A stretch of 55,139 nt of DNA from Methanobacteriota archaeon. GTDB taxonomy: Archaea > Thermoplasmatota > Poseidoniia > Poseidoniales > Poseidoniaceae. Shown piece by piece: positions 1-8,169 of the stretch. Under the pieces are notes generated by a model. That model searched no databases. It saw only the letters and a program-made list of their open reading frames with translations, and was not told the DNA's origin. Position 1 is the first letter of the stretch. Every line of letters starts with the position of its first letter. The stretch is taken from contig JABGTJ010000003.1 in the NCBI GenBank assembly GCA_018691345.1, forward strand, positions 1 through 55,139, written 5' to 3'. The position numbers were made by a program, and so were the translations under genes.

Positions 1-234
1 ACTCAGTATGCCTTGAATGGTGAGCATGTGGAATATTCCTTCTGCACCCATGTCAAAGTCGGTCTCAAAACCAGCGAACTCGAGAGCGCCATCTGCGACT
101 CCGCCAAGTAAGATGAGTACGAAATAGATGAGGAACAAAAAGGTGCCAACAATTGCCATTACGGCGAACAAAACATCAACACCGGAGATGGATCCGAGTC
201 CTACAAGGTCAAGAACATTTGAAATCAAGGACAT
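1..234 (-). CDS. Small membrane protein, N-terminal part, cut by window edge
   Basis: Partial gene running off the left edge. On the minus strand an ATG at 234 opens a frame that stays open for 78 codons to base 1. A hydrophobic helix (about residues 19-42, rich in Val, Phe, Leu and Ile) is followed by a glycine-bearing turn and an acidic segment with FETDFDMGAEG, then HMLTIQG. The layout of one helix, an acidic Asp-rich stretch and then 'TIQG' is reminiscent of NfeD/YqiJ-like (DUF1449) membrane proteins, which often precede flotillins. That is a resemblance judged by eye only. It lies 27 bp downstream of the next small membrane gene on the same strand and is probably its operon partner. Confidence 0.6.
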   Translation of the reverse strand, partial: MSLISNVLDLVGLGSISGVDVLFAVMAIVGTFLFLIYFVLILLGGVADGALEFAGFETDFDMGAEGIFHMLTIQGILS

Positions 235-261
235 TTTATCACTGGCCTGTACTGTTGGCTT

Positions 262-531
262 CTACTCTTCAACCTTCGCCTGTTGTCTTCGTTTAATTGG
301 TCGGATGTAGATGAAGTAATAATGCCCAAAAACGATTGGTCCAAGTGAGAGCCCAAACATTAGTCCTATGCCCCAGGATGGGAGCTTTAGTGCGAGGCCT
401 ATTGCCACGACGATGAGGAGACAGACGAGCATCGATGCTTTTTCGAGGATGATTAGAATCGGTGCTGAACCCTCGTTGACGCGGTCCTTCATCGCAAAGA
501 TGTCTCGAATATCTGACATTTCAATCCTCAC
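262..531 (-). CDS. Small two-helix membrane protein, function unknown
   Basis: Encodes 89 residues. A charged N-terminus (about residues 1-24) is followed by two hydrophobic helices (about 26-50 and 54-76) separated by a short Pro/Ser/Trp turn, and a basic then acidic cytoplasmic end (IRPIKRRQQAKVEE). The GTG start at 531 overlaps the TGA of the upstream gene in a GTGA arrangement, which indicates translational coupling. An ATG at 519 is the alternative start. I do not recognise a family. The coupling to its neighbour and the partial gene after it suggest three co-transcribed membrane proteins forming one complex. Confidence 0.65.
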   Translation of the reverse strand: MRIEMSDIRDIFAMKDRVNEGSAPILIILEKASMLVCLLIVVAIGLALKLPSWGIGLMFGLSLGPIVFGHYYFIYIRPIKRRQQAKVEE

Positions 532-914
532 GAGAGGAGATCAGACCAAGATAACTCACTCATGATGACAATCATGAGATAAATGAAACCGATTAAAAAT
601 GCCGGGTTTCGGCCCTTTTCGACGAGACTTTCGACTTGGCGCAATTGTCCATCTTCACCGCGAATAATCGTAGTCGCTTCCGAAGTAATGTAATTACCAC
701 CTTGTGTGTACTCTTTTTGATTTTTTTTGCTGCTTTGGAATACCAAAAACACGAGTGTTCCAGTAATCACGCCTAAACTTGGTCCGAGGAATCCGCTGAG
801 AGCTGAATTGAACTCAGTCCACATTGCTGCAGTAAAATAAAGACTTAATCCAGCAGTTAGCATAGAAATAAGTCCTTTGCCACTTTTTTGGTTCGATAAA
901 TTGAAACCGTCCAT
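528..914 (-). CDS. Membrane protein with three predicted helices, function unknown
   Basis: Encodes 128 residues. Two hydrophobic segments near residues 14-35 and 40-60 are followed by a hydrophilic stretch with an acidic, Thr-rich core (about 62-100, including RGEDGQLRQVESLVEKGRN) and a last helix at about 103-120 ending WSDLLS. No catalytic motif is visible and I do not recognise a family. It is the first gene of a minus-strand set of three small membrane proteins and overlaps the next by 4 bp. It is divergent from the aroE-like gene, with 92 bp between the starts, so promoters for both directions should lie there. Confidence 0.65.
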   Translation of the reverse strand: MDGFNLSNQKSGKGLISMLTAGLSLYFTAAMWTEFNSALSGFLGPSLGVITGTLVFLVFQSSKKNQKEYTQGGNYITSEATTIIRGEDGQLRQVESLVEKGRNPAFLIGFIYLMIVIMSELSWSDLLS

Positions 915-1006
915 GTAACTTTGAACGCGTCACCCTTTTTCAACCCTACCCCGTTTCAAGTCGCATGTCCATGACGTTGAAGAACTACGGCACATAAGAC
1001 ACTCCC

Positions 1007-2047
1007 ATGGCACAGGTCCGGTATGCGATATCCGGAAGTCCAGTGACTCATTCTCTTTCTCCACTCTTGCTTGGTTTGGTACTCTCAAATCTTGAAAAGT
1101 TCGGCGACGATGTTGAGTTGCGTACTAGGAAATCCTCAATGCATCTGGTTGATACTCGAGCCATTGAAGATGCATTGGGTTGGGGCTATGCGGGTCATGC
1201 ACCTAACGCACCAGAATGGGAATACACGGGTGCTCCATTCGGAAAGTTCCGGACCGATGCTCTCCTCAAAAAAGCAATTGATGCAGCGATGGAAATTGAA
1301 GACACAGATTCTCGCCTTTCATCATCCTTCGATTCCGAGCCCGTCTCGCCGCTCTCTCCAGAAAACCCATACCTTGCGGAAGCCGCTCGCAGACAACTTC
1401 CGACTCAATGCCTTGAGAACGAAGTCTGGATGAACCTCACTTCACCTCTCAAGCATCAACTTGCCAGCGATGCTATCTCGACCATCGATGATTCAATGGA
1501 TTTACAATCGGTCAATGCATTACGATGGGACGGTCAAGGATGGTGGTGTGCAAGCGTCGACGGTTATGGCGTTGTCACTTTGGCCCAACACCACGGTGTT
1601 GACGTCAAGGGCGGAGCAATTCTCGGTATTGTTGGTGGAGGAGGAGCTGCTCGTTCAACAGCGGATGCGTGGCTGAAAGAGGGCGGTCGAATCTCAGCAG
1701 TCCCTGGACGTCGTACACTCGAGTTGCCGTATGAGTTTGAATCGCTGAAGCAGACCGAAGCAGTTGATTTTATGGTCAATTTCGAAAAAGGGGGTGCCTC
1801 GGATTCCCCTTTCCCTGGATGTGATTTACGATTGAACCCAACCTATGGCCCCCAATCCGGTGATCTCGAATCGCGATTTTCCACCTTACTTTCTCGACCG
1901 CTTGATGGTCGGTGGATGCTTGTAGCTCAGCATCTTGAAGCATGGAAGCGGTTATGGACGCCCCAATACGCTGATTTTCTTCCTTCGCTGGAACTTCTCC
2001 TCACACAATTGGTTCATGCTGAAAACCTACTTGCAAACTACGCATGA
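1007..2047 (+). CDS. aroE: Shikimate 5-dehydrogenase-like protein with a long insertion
   Basis: Shikimate dehydrogenase reduces 3-dehydroshikimate to shikimate with NADPH in aromatic amino-acid synthesis. The shikimate-binding signature GSPVTHSLSP is at residues 10-19. The catalytic pair is present: Lys149 in NLTSPLKHQ and Asp185 in SVDGYG, spaced 36 apart as in the family (E. coli Lys65 and Asp102). The glycine-rich nucleotide-binding turn is GIVGGGGAARS near 207-217. The protein is 346 residues, well above the usual 270-290. The extra length sits between the N-terminal signature and Lys149, where about 80 non-standard residues rich in Ser, Pro and acidic residues occur. It precedes a surface-protein gene by 25 bp on the same strand. 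Family assignment is firm; activity on shikimate rather than quinate or another substrate is inferred. Confidence 0.82.
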   Translation: MAQVRYAISGSPVTHSLSPLLLGLVLSNLEKFGDDVELRTRKSSMHLVDTRAIEDALGWGYAGHAPNAPEWEYTGAPFGKFRTDALLKKAIDAAMEIEDTDSRLSSSFDSEPVSPLSPENPYLAEAARRQLPTQCLENEVWMNLTSPLKHQLASDAISTIDDSMDLQSVNALRWDGQGWWCASVDGYGVVTLAQHHGVDVKGGAILGIVGGGGAARSTADAWLKEGGRISAVPGRRTLELPYEFESLKQTEAVDFMVNFEKGGASDSPFPGCDLRLNPTYGPQSGDLESRFSTLLSRPLDGRWMLVAQHLEAWKRLWTPQYADFLPSLELLLTQLVHAENLLANYA

Positions 2048-2072
2048 CGCCCAAAGCGATTAGAATGAGGAA

Positions 2073-4892
2073 GTGAAGGAGAGAACGGTTCCCATGTATG
2101 TGAGGATGCGCTCGATGTGCCTATTGGTCCTCGTCGGGCTATTGTTGCCAAGTTTCACTGGACTTGTGTCTGCAAGTCATCCGCCTGAGGACCAATCGTT
2201 CACCACACCGCACTCTGGTGTCGATTTCCCAGTTGGTTGGGAGGATTTCAGCTACTTTACAGGCTCAGGATTCACCGCCACACAACGCGAATACAGGCTT
2301 CTCTATCCGGCAATGACGTCGGGTGAGGGGGCGGAAATGGCGGGTAATGGTCCGTTTCCTCATGTACAATTTCTCATCGACTCAGGCGAATCATTGGGGT
2401 CATACATGGATTTCGGTTCGCGTTTAGTCGAGAGGGGATTCATGGTGGCAGTTCACGATGATGTTTTGGATTCCACTGATTTTACCTCGATTCTTCAGCA
2501 TACGGCGGGTGTTCAAAGGAGCATGGAACAACTCAACAACACCAGCAGCAGTACCATTTCAGGCACCTTTGGCCAATTTGACTTGAACCATTGGGGCGTG
2601 AGTGGTCATGGAGTGGGGGCCGCTGCAGCCTATGGTGCCTATCCGTATTGGATGAATTCAACGCTTCATGGTCAAGTTCAACCACCGAGAGCCGTTTTTG
2701 GAATCGGTGCTGATTTTGGTGAATGGGATGATGAACATTGGGATGAATTGGCGCCTGAAAATTGGATTCATTCGCCGGCACCTCCTTCAGCAGGCCTTTT
2801 CCTCACCGGTTCAGCGGATGAGGTGTTTTCCTCGGGCGATGTGGAAAGTACCTTATCGAACGGTGATGGCCTCGGATGGCAACTGATGGAAATTCTTGGC
2901 GCTGATCACTACCAATATCAAGACTCGACCTCGTTTTTGGAAGGCTTCAACGACGGGGACGCATCACTCACCCAAGACCAACAAAATTCAATTTCTGCAG
3001 AACACATTAACGATTATCTCGATGTGACGTTGCGTGGTTCGCACGAACATTTCCGGGATGCTTTCAATCGTCCACTGGGCCCGCATGTCGTCAGCGACTC
3101 TGATGCTTACATTGTTGAAAACCTTCTCGAAAGTAATTTCCTGTTGGTAAACGAAACGAGAATTTCGCCCAATGGAACGACAACTTTCGGACCACAGGTG
3201 ACGGTTAATTTCTTTGCTGATTGGACCATGAGAGACGGGCGCAACCTTTCTGATTTACCGACTGGATGGGATTTGAATATTGATTGCATTGTCTCTGGCA
3301 TGGAGGCTACTGAAGGCCAATTTGATGCGAATGGAACGGCGATTTGCTTGTTCCCGATGCAAGATGTAGCGCCAGGTTTCCATACAGCAACCATTCGGAT
3401 TTTTGTCGAGGGTGCTTCAACGACCCTCGATTTTTCCTTCATTCGTACTGATGCTCCACTGGTCGTGATTTCACCGGCTCCTCTCATTGAGGTCGAGCAA
3501 CGCAGCAGCATCCATATTGATGCATCAGCATACGCATATGACCCGGACGGGCAAGACGTGTTGGTTCAGTCTGCAGAATTTACGGGTGATTCAATTGAGG
3601 ACTTCACCGTCACCATTGACCAAGACCAAAAAGGAATTCAAATTTATCATAACGTTGATGGAGAAGAAGTCGACGGAACTGAACTCACCATGGTTTTGAG
3701 AGCTGGTGGTGGAGGCGTGATTGATGAAGCAAACACGACGACACTTGTTCGAGTGGTTCCAGTCGACGACCCGGTCTCCAAGATTGCTGATGTGCCGATG
3801 CAGAACATGATTGAAGACGGTGCTTCGGTGAGCGTCAATCTTTCGCAGTTTGTGAGTGACCCTGAAGGCGAAGTCTTGTTTGGAACGGTTGGAGGGGACA
3901 CGGAGGGCGTCTATGGTCCAGTGAGCTTCTCGTTAGCCGATGGATTCCTCACTCTTACACCCCTTTCTGACCAAAACGGCGCAACGGTCATGCATTTGCT
4001 CGTTGGCGACGGTACCACTGTCCCGGTCGAATTGGATGTTCCCCTGTATGTGGAACCTGTAAACGATGATATCATCGTCAATGAATCCAACTGGGACTTG
4101 ACCGTTGTCGAAGATGGAAGTCTTTCTGTAAATCTTTCAGACTTGGCGTGGGATATCGATGGAGATAATTTATTCTGGACGATCAACAGTTCTTCTCAAT
4201 CTGTAAGCGTAGTACGTTCAACCGGGCAACTCATTATCACGCCAAAACTCGATTATTCTGGAATTGATACACTCACGACGATTAACGTAACCGACCAATC
4301 GATGACGGTTGTTCGAGTGTTGAACATCAATGTGACTTCTTCTCCGGATGCACCGGTGCTGATACTTCAAGAATTGAATCTCATCGATTCAACCGCTGGG
4401 AGTTTGCAATGGTGGGTCTTTGATGCCGACGGTGTTATTCCTGAGCAAAATGAGATACAAGTGGACGGAACTACGATTGAAAACCTCACCCATTCATGCG
4501 TATACGATGGTAACGATTTCACCAACCGATGTCTTACGATGCTGCCACTTCCTGCAACTCACAACGGGTCGGTTGAAGTTCGAGTCTCAGTCTACGATGT
4601 CGAGATTGGAGCGAACACGGTTGCTTACATTACGGTCAACATGACTCCCTCAATCAACGAACCGGCGGTGGTCGTTAACTCGAATGATTCAGACTCTGAG
4701 AGTTTGATGTTCTATGTCTTAGGATTTAGCGTAGTTGCATTCGTTATTCTTATCATCCTGTTTGTGGTGCTGCGCGATGCATCCTCATCTTCAAAGACAA
4801 GTGCAACTGAACTTGCGTCACCGGAATCACCGGTCGAGGAAACTGCTCCTGCTTCGGTTGGCCTGCTTGCTCGTGCCAAACAACAGCAGTAG
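2073..4892 (+). CDS. Surface protein: degenerate alpha/beta-hydrolase domain plus cadherin/Ig-like repeats
   Basis: Encodes 939 residues from a GTG start; ATGs at 2094 and 2106 give shorter alternatives with a more typical signal peptide (hydrophobic MCLLVLVGLLLPSF, then a cleavage-like VSASH). Residues about 55-330 look like a dienelactone-hydrolase/cutinase-type alpha/beta hydrolase, with nucleophile elbow GVSGHGVG at 175-182, an acid candidate in GSADE (Asp249) and a His in GADHY (His279). The expected GHSxG serine is Gly180, so hydrolase activity is doubtful. Residues about 460-880 are tandem cadherin/Ig-like modules with repeated DPDGQ, DPEGE and DIDGD calcium-type motifs and 'VEDG' strands. 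A single membrane helix near 892-912 is followed by a 25-30-residue Ser/Glu/Ala-rich cytoplasmic tail. It is convergent with the carboxyltransferase gene, 4 bp apart. It is probably a cell-surface binding protein. Confidence 0.85.
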   Translation: MKERTVPMYVRMRSMCLLVLVGLLLPSFTGLVSASHPPEDQSFTTPHSGVDFPVGWEDFSYFTGSGFTATQREYRLLYPAMTSGEGAEMAGNGPFPHVQFLIDSGESLGSYMDFGSRLVERGFMVAVHDDVLDSTDFTSILQHTAGVQRSMEQLNNTSSSTISGTFGQFDLNHWGVSGHGVGAAAAYGAYPYWMNSTLHGQVQPPRAVFGIGADFGEWDDEHWDELAPENWIHSPAPPSAGLFLTGSADEVFSSGDVESTLSNGDGLGWQLMEILGADHYQYQDSTSFLEGFNDGDASLTQDQQNSISAEHINDYLDVTLRGSHEHFRDAFNRPLGPHVVSDSDAYIVENLLESNFLLVNETRISPNGTTTFGPQVTVNFFADWTMRDGRNLSDLPTGWDLNIDCIVSGMEATEGQFDANGTAICLFPMQDVAPGFHTATIRIFVEGASTTLDFSFIRTDAPLVVISPAPLIEVEQRSSIHIDASAYAYDPDGQDVLVQSAEFTGDSIEDFTVTIDQDQKGIQIYHNVDGEEVDGTELTMVLRAGGGGVIDEANTTTLVRVVPVDDPVSKIADVPMQNMIEDGASVSVNLSQFVSDPEGEVLFGTVGGDTEGVYGPVSFSLADGFLTLTPLSDQNGATVMHLLVGDGTTVPVELDVPLYVEPVNDDIIVNESNWDLTVVEDGSLSVNLSDLAWDIDGDNLFWTINSSSQSVSVVRSTGQLIITPKLDYSGIDTLTTINVTDQSMTVVRVLNINVTSSPDAPVLILQELNLIDSTAGSLQWWVFDADGVIPEQNEIQVDGTTIENLTHSCVYDGNDFTNRCLTMLPLPATHNGSVEVRVSVYDVEIGANTVAYITVNMTPSINEPAVVVNSNDSDSESLMFYVLGFSVVAFVILIILFVVLRDASSSSKTSATELASPESPVEETAPASVGLLARAKQQQ

Positions 4893-4896
4893 CGTC

Positions 4897-6459
4897 TCAC
4901 AACGGTATGTTACCATGTTTCTTGGGTGGACTCCATTCACGCTTTGATTGGAGAATGTTCAGAGCGCGGCATAAGCGCAGTCTACTTTCACTCGGTTCAA
5001 TGACATCATCCAGCCATCCGTTTCGTGCAGCAACGTAAGGGTCGCCAAACTTCGCTTTGTATTCTGCGATGAGTTGTTGCCGGATTTCTTCTCGCTTTTC
5101 CTCAGGGGCCTTTTTGATTTCAGTTCTGTGAATGACATTGACTGCTCCTTCAGCACCCATCACAGCCAACTCAGCAGTCGGCCATGCGATGTTGTAGTCG
5201 CTTTGTAAATGCTTACATGACATAGCCAAATAAGCGCCGCCGTATGCCTTTCGGGTCACGAGAGTAAGTTTAGGGACCGTAGCCTCAGCATAGGCAAACA
5301 ACAGTTTTGCTCCATGACGAATAATCCCGCCCCATTCTTGGACGACGCCGGGTAAAAACCCTGGTACATCCTCAAAGGTGACCAAGGGGATGTTGAACGA
5401 ATCGCATGTGCGAATGAACCGTGCTGCCTTAACAGATGCGTCGATGTCGAGACAACCGGCTAGGACTTTCGGTTGATTGCCGACGACTCCAATTGTCTTA
5501 CCCTCAAGTCTTGCAAAACCGATGATGATGTTATCGGCATACGATTCAAAGAGTTCCATAAAGATGCCATCATCGACAATCTCCTCTACCACTTTGACCA
5601 TGTCGTACGGTTTGTTCGGGTTGTCCGGCACAAATGTTTCCAATTCAGTGTTCAATCTGTTGGCTGGGTCTGCCGTTTCTTCGAAAGGCGCATCGGCCAT
5701 ATTGTGATCCGGTAGGTAGGACAAGATTTCAGTAGCAAGGGTACACGCATCTTCCTCGTCATCGGCAATCAAACAGGCAATACCTGAGCGCGAGGCGTGC
5801 AATGCTGCACCTCCAAGACCAGCAGCGTCAATTTCGCCTTCAATTACTTCAGGGGTTTCAAGGGGTGAAGACAGGAATAACTGGCCATGGTCCTCGCCCA
5901 GAATAGTGAAATCAGCAAGGCTTGCTGCTAATGCAGAAACTCCGACGACCGGTCCAAGAACCAAACTGATCATCGGGATTCGACCACTGCACTGTACCAA
6001 TCGGTCGAGTAATTCTCCTGTGCCTGCAAGTGCGGAAATGCCGTCATGAGCTCGCTGACCGCCTCCGTCCCACATACAGATGATTGGAACTTTAGCTCGT
6101 TCAGCCATCTCAATGATTTTGCAGATCTTCTTAGCATGCATCTCCCCCATGCTTCCACCGTGGACGCTGAAATCTTGAGCGAAGCAGTAGATTCGTCTTC
6201 CGTTAACAGTTCCGTGTCCAGCAACAACTCCGTCACCGAGGGTGTGGTGAAGGAACATTCCGTTGTCGGTTGAGCGATGGGTGACAAAAGAGTCGATTTC
6301 AATGAACGAGTTCTCGTCGAGAAGCATCCCAATTCGGTCTCGGGCTGTGCCTCTACCGCTGCTGCGTATGGCTTCTTGGCGCTTGAGACCGCCACCAAGG
6401 CGAGCCTGCTCGCGCTTGTATTGGAGTTCCTCGAGGCGCTCACTCGAATTGCCTGCCAT
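4897..6459 (-). CDS. pccB: Acyl-CoA carboxylase, carboxyltransferase (beta) subunit
   Basis: Biotin-dependent acyl-CoA carboxyltransferase (PccB/AccD5 type) that moves carboxyl from carboxybiotin to an acyl-CoA. At 520 residues it is the normal length for the family. The two crotonase-like halves are visible. The N half carries the DGGGQRAHDG loop (the family's DSGGARIQ region) and the C half has GVVGNQP, FEDVPGFLPG and KAYGGAYLAMSCKHL. In the last motif the residue that discriminates propionyl- from acetyl-CoA in characterised enzymes (Asp in PccB, Ile in acetyl-accepting variants) is Leu, so acetyl-CoA or a broader range is possible. No biotin carboxylase or biotin carrier gene is in this window, so the partners must be elsewhere. 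It follows gatD by 37 bp on the same strand and starts at an ATG preceded by a GGTGG purine stretch. Confidence 0.9.
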   Translation of the reverse strand: MAGNSSERLEELQYKREQARLGGGLKRQEAIRSSGRGTARDRIGMLLDENSFIEIDSFVTHRSTDNGMFLHHTLGDGVVAGHGTVNGRRIYCFAQDFSVHGGSMGEMHAKKICKIIEMAERAKVPIICMWDGGGQRAHDGISALAGTGELLDRLVQCSGRIPMISLVLGPVVGVSALAASLADFTILGEDHGQLFLSSPLETPEVIEGEIDAAGLGGAALHASRSGIACLIADDEEDACTLATEILSYLPDHNMADAPFEETADPANRLNTELETFVPDNPNKPYDMVKVVEEIVDDGIFMELFESYADNIIIGFARLEGKTIGVVGNQPKVLAGCLDIDASVKAARFIRTCDSFNIPLVTFEDVPGFLPGVVQEWGGIIRHGAKLLFAYAEATVPKLTLVTRKAYGGAYLAMSCKHLQSDYNIAWPTAELAVMGAEGAVNVIHRTEIKKAPEEKREEIRQQLIAEYKAKFGDPYVAARNGWLDDVIEPSESRLRLCRALNILQSKREWSPPKKHGNIPL

Positions 6460-6496
6460 AACTTATCCACCACTTCTCGGTTTTTCATTCAAGCGC

Positions 6497-7858
6497 CTAA
6501 GACATGAGGAGATTATTCCCTTCTCCGCAAAGATTTGAGCCAAGAGCATTCTCGAGTTTCACGTTGTTGGAAAGTGCCCAATGAACTTTGACAACCACAG
6601 TATCCGGTGCAGCAACACTGCCATGACCCATGATTCCCATTTCCATCTGTTTTCTGCCTTTGGAATACACGTTCATGTCGACTGGACCGTGAATGCATTG
6701 GTTGGTGACGATAATCGGTATTTCTCTGTTGATGCATCGAGTGAGTGCTCTCCAAACTTTTGTGTTCTCTGGAGCGTCCTTTCCAGGGTCGTCAATCGGT
6801 AAATGTCCGAGTCCAGTTCCTTGAATTACGATTGCTTGAACACCCGTCTGAACAATGGCTTCAATTTCTTCTGAATGAAGCCAAGGACCAGATATGAATT
6901 GAGCAATTCTCGTACTTTTTTCATAGGTGGTCGGGCGTTCACAAACTGGTCGTGGGGTACTGTTTTTGCGAAGCGTTTCGTAAAAGTCGGTCAATGAGTG
7001 ACTCAATTTACCGTTGTCGAGGGTGACGTGGGCCAATGCTTCACAGTTCACCGGTTGGAATGCATCACGACGCGAAGAGTGCATCTTTCGAACTCCAGTA
7101 CCTGGATAGACTGCACATTCGCCGTCGTTGTTGGTTGAATGCATGACTAAGACGACTCCATCTCCAGCATCACCGCAAGGCTGAGGTCCATTGGCCGCCC
7201 AATGTACAGCCGAAAGAAGGTTTTCAGCAGCGTCGGATGAGCCTCTGTCCGAAGACCGCTGTGAGCCGACAAACGCAATCCGTCCAGGAGCGACTTCACC
7301 CTTGCCACCCCATGCAAAACTCATGGCAGCTGAGGAAATGTGGAGCGTGTCTGTCCCGTGGGTGACAACAACGCCGTCGCAACCGTCGTCAAACGCCTGC
7401 TTTGATGCTTGTATCATGGTGTTCCAGTGCTGTGGGCGGATGTCGTCGCTGAACATGTTACCAAGTTTGACCGCTTCGATGTTTGCGATGAGGGCAAGTT
7501 CAGGTAGGCTAGCAATCATCTCTTCCGGTTCAAATCGAGCCACAACCGCTCCGGTTGTGTAATCCACTTTGGAGGCGATTGTGCCGCCAGTGTGCAGAAT
7601 CCGGATTCGTGGAAGCGCATCGTTCGTCTCTCTTTCCTGCTTTGCTGCATCTGCAACGCTGGGGGCAGATTCAGTTTGCAGCAGTTCGATGGATGTGACT
7701 TCTTCGAGTGGATAACTGGCATTGTAACCGTTGACCAGTTTAACAGTAAGGTGGTTTTTGGCTGCAGGATGCAGCACTACGCCCTCGATGTGAGTTTTCC
7801 CGTTGCGGGTTTCCACTTCGAGTTTAACCCGTTGGCCTGCAGAAGGGACATCAACCAT
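6497..7858 (-). CDS. gatD: Glutamyl-tRNA(Gln) amidotransferase subunit D
   Basis: GatD is the archaea-specific asparaginase-like subunit of GatDE, which frees ammonia from Gln or Asn so that GatE can convert Glu-tRNA(Gln) to Gln-tRNA(Gln). Residues 1-75 form the small beta-barrel domain typical of GatD and absent from plain asparaginases. The asparaginase core follows, with the first catalytic Thr in LHTGGTIASK (about residue 88) and the second Thr/Asp pair in VVTHGTDT (about 163). A Lys near 'GSQRSSDRGSSDAAEN' completes the class I active site. At 453 residues its length is normal. gatE is not in the window. On the minus strand it lies between the tRNA-Met gene and the carboxyltransferase gene. 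The ATG start at 7858 is the first in frame. Confidence 0.93.
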   Translation of the reverse strand: MVDVPSAGQRVKLEVETRNGKTHIEGVVLHPAAKNHLTVKLVNGYNASYPLEEVTSIELLQTESAPSVADAAKQERETNDALPRIRILHTGGTIASKVDYTTGAVVARFEPEEMIASLPELALIANIEAVKLGNMFSDDIRPQHWNTMIQASKQAFDDGCDGVVVTHGTDTLHISSAAMSFAWGGKGEVAPGRIAFVGSQRSSDRGSSDAAENLLSAVHWAANGPQPCGDAGDGVVLVMHSTNNDGECAVYPGTGVRKMHSSRRDAFQPVNCEALAHVTLDNGKLSHSLTDFYETLRKNSTPRPVCERPTTYEKSTRIAQFISGPWLHSEEIEAIVQTGVQAIVIQGTGLGHLPIDDPGKDAPENTKVWRALTRCINREIPIIVTNQCIHGPVDMNVYSKGRKQMEMGIMGHGSVAAPDTVVVKVHWALSNNVKLENALGSNLCGEGNNLLMS

Positions 7859-7943
7859 GGTTTAGCGAAAGGAGGGAGGCACATCAAGGGTTCGCCATTT
7901 ACCAGTGACAAAACCGGTTCGTGCCGACATCCTGTTCGATGAT

Positions 7944-8072
7944 TGGTGCCGGGAGCGGGGCTTGAACCCGCGACCTTCGGATGTCTCAGACACCGCAAGG
8001 AGTTTGCACGTCATACGATTGCCTTTCGGCTGCCCTATGAGTCCGACGCGCTACCAACTGCGCCACCCCGGC
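7944..8072 (-). tRNA. Elongator tRNA-Met (CAT) with a 53-nt intron and encoded CCA
   Basis: Read on the minus strand, exon 1 (8072-8036, 37 nt) begins GCCGGGGTGGCGCAG and ends at anticodon-loop CTCATA. Exon 2 (7982-7944) starts ATCCGAAGG and ends GCTCCCGGCACCA. Acceptor 7 bp (GCCGGGG/TCCCGGC, with one wobble), D-stem GCGC/GCGC, anticodon stem TCGGA/TCCGA and T-arm GCGGG-TTCAAGC-CCCGC all pair. The spliced tRNA is 76 nt including CCA. The intron (8035-7983) lies at the canonical 37/38 position. Exon-intron pairing gives a textbook bulge-helix-bulge: CTCA pairs with TGAG, flanked by 3-nt bulges TAG and ACA. A G1-C72 pair and the lack of initiator-type GGG/CCC anticodon-stem pairs make it the elongator rather than the initiator; tRNA-Ile2 (also CAT) is less likely from the acceptor sequence. 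Confidence 0.95.
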
Positions 8073-8169
8073 TTATCGGTCGCTGTCGCATTCCCCATTT
8101 CAACCATACGGATGAAATGTGATGTAAATTCACCGTAGCCTTCATGCACTCTACGCATCACGGACAACT

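Noticed and set aside
7983..8035. C/D-box-like elements (ATGACG, CTGA) in the tRNA-Met intron
   Set aside because: The C box is a poor match and the CTGA lies inside the splicing motif, so a guide RNA role is not supported.
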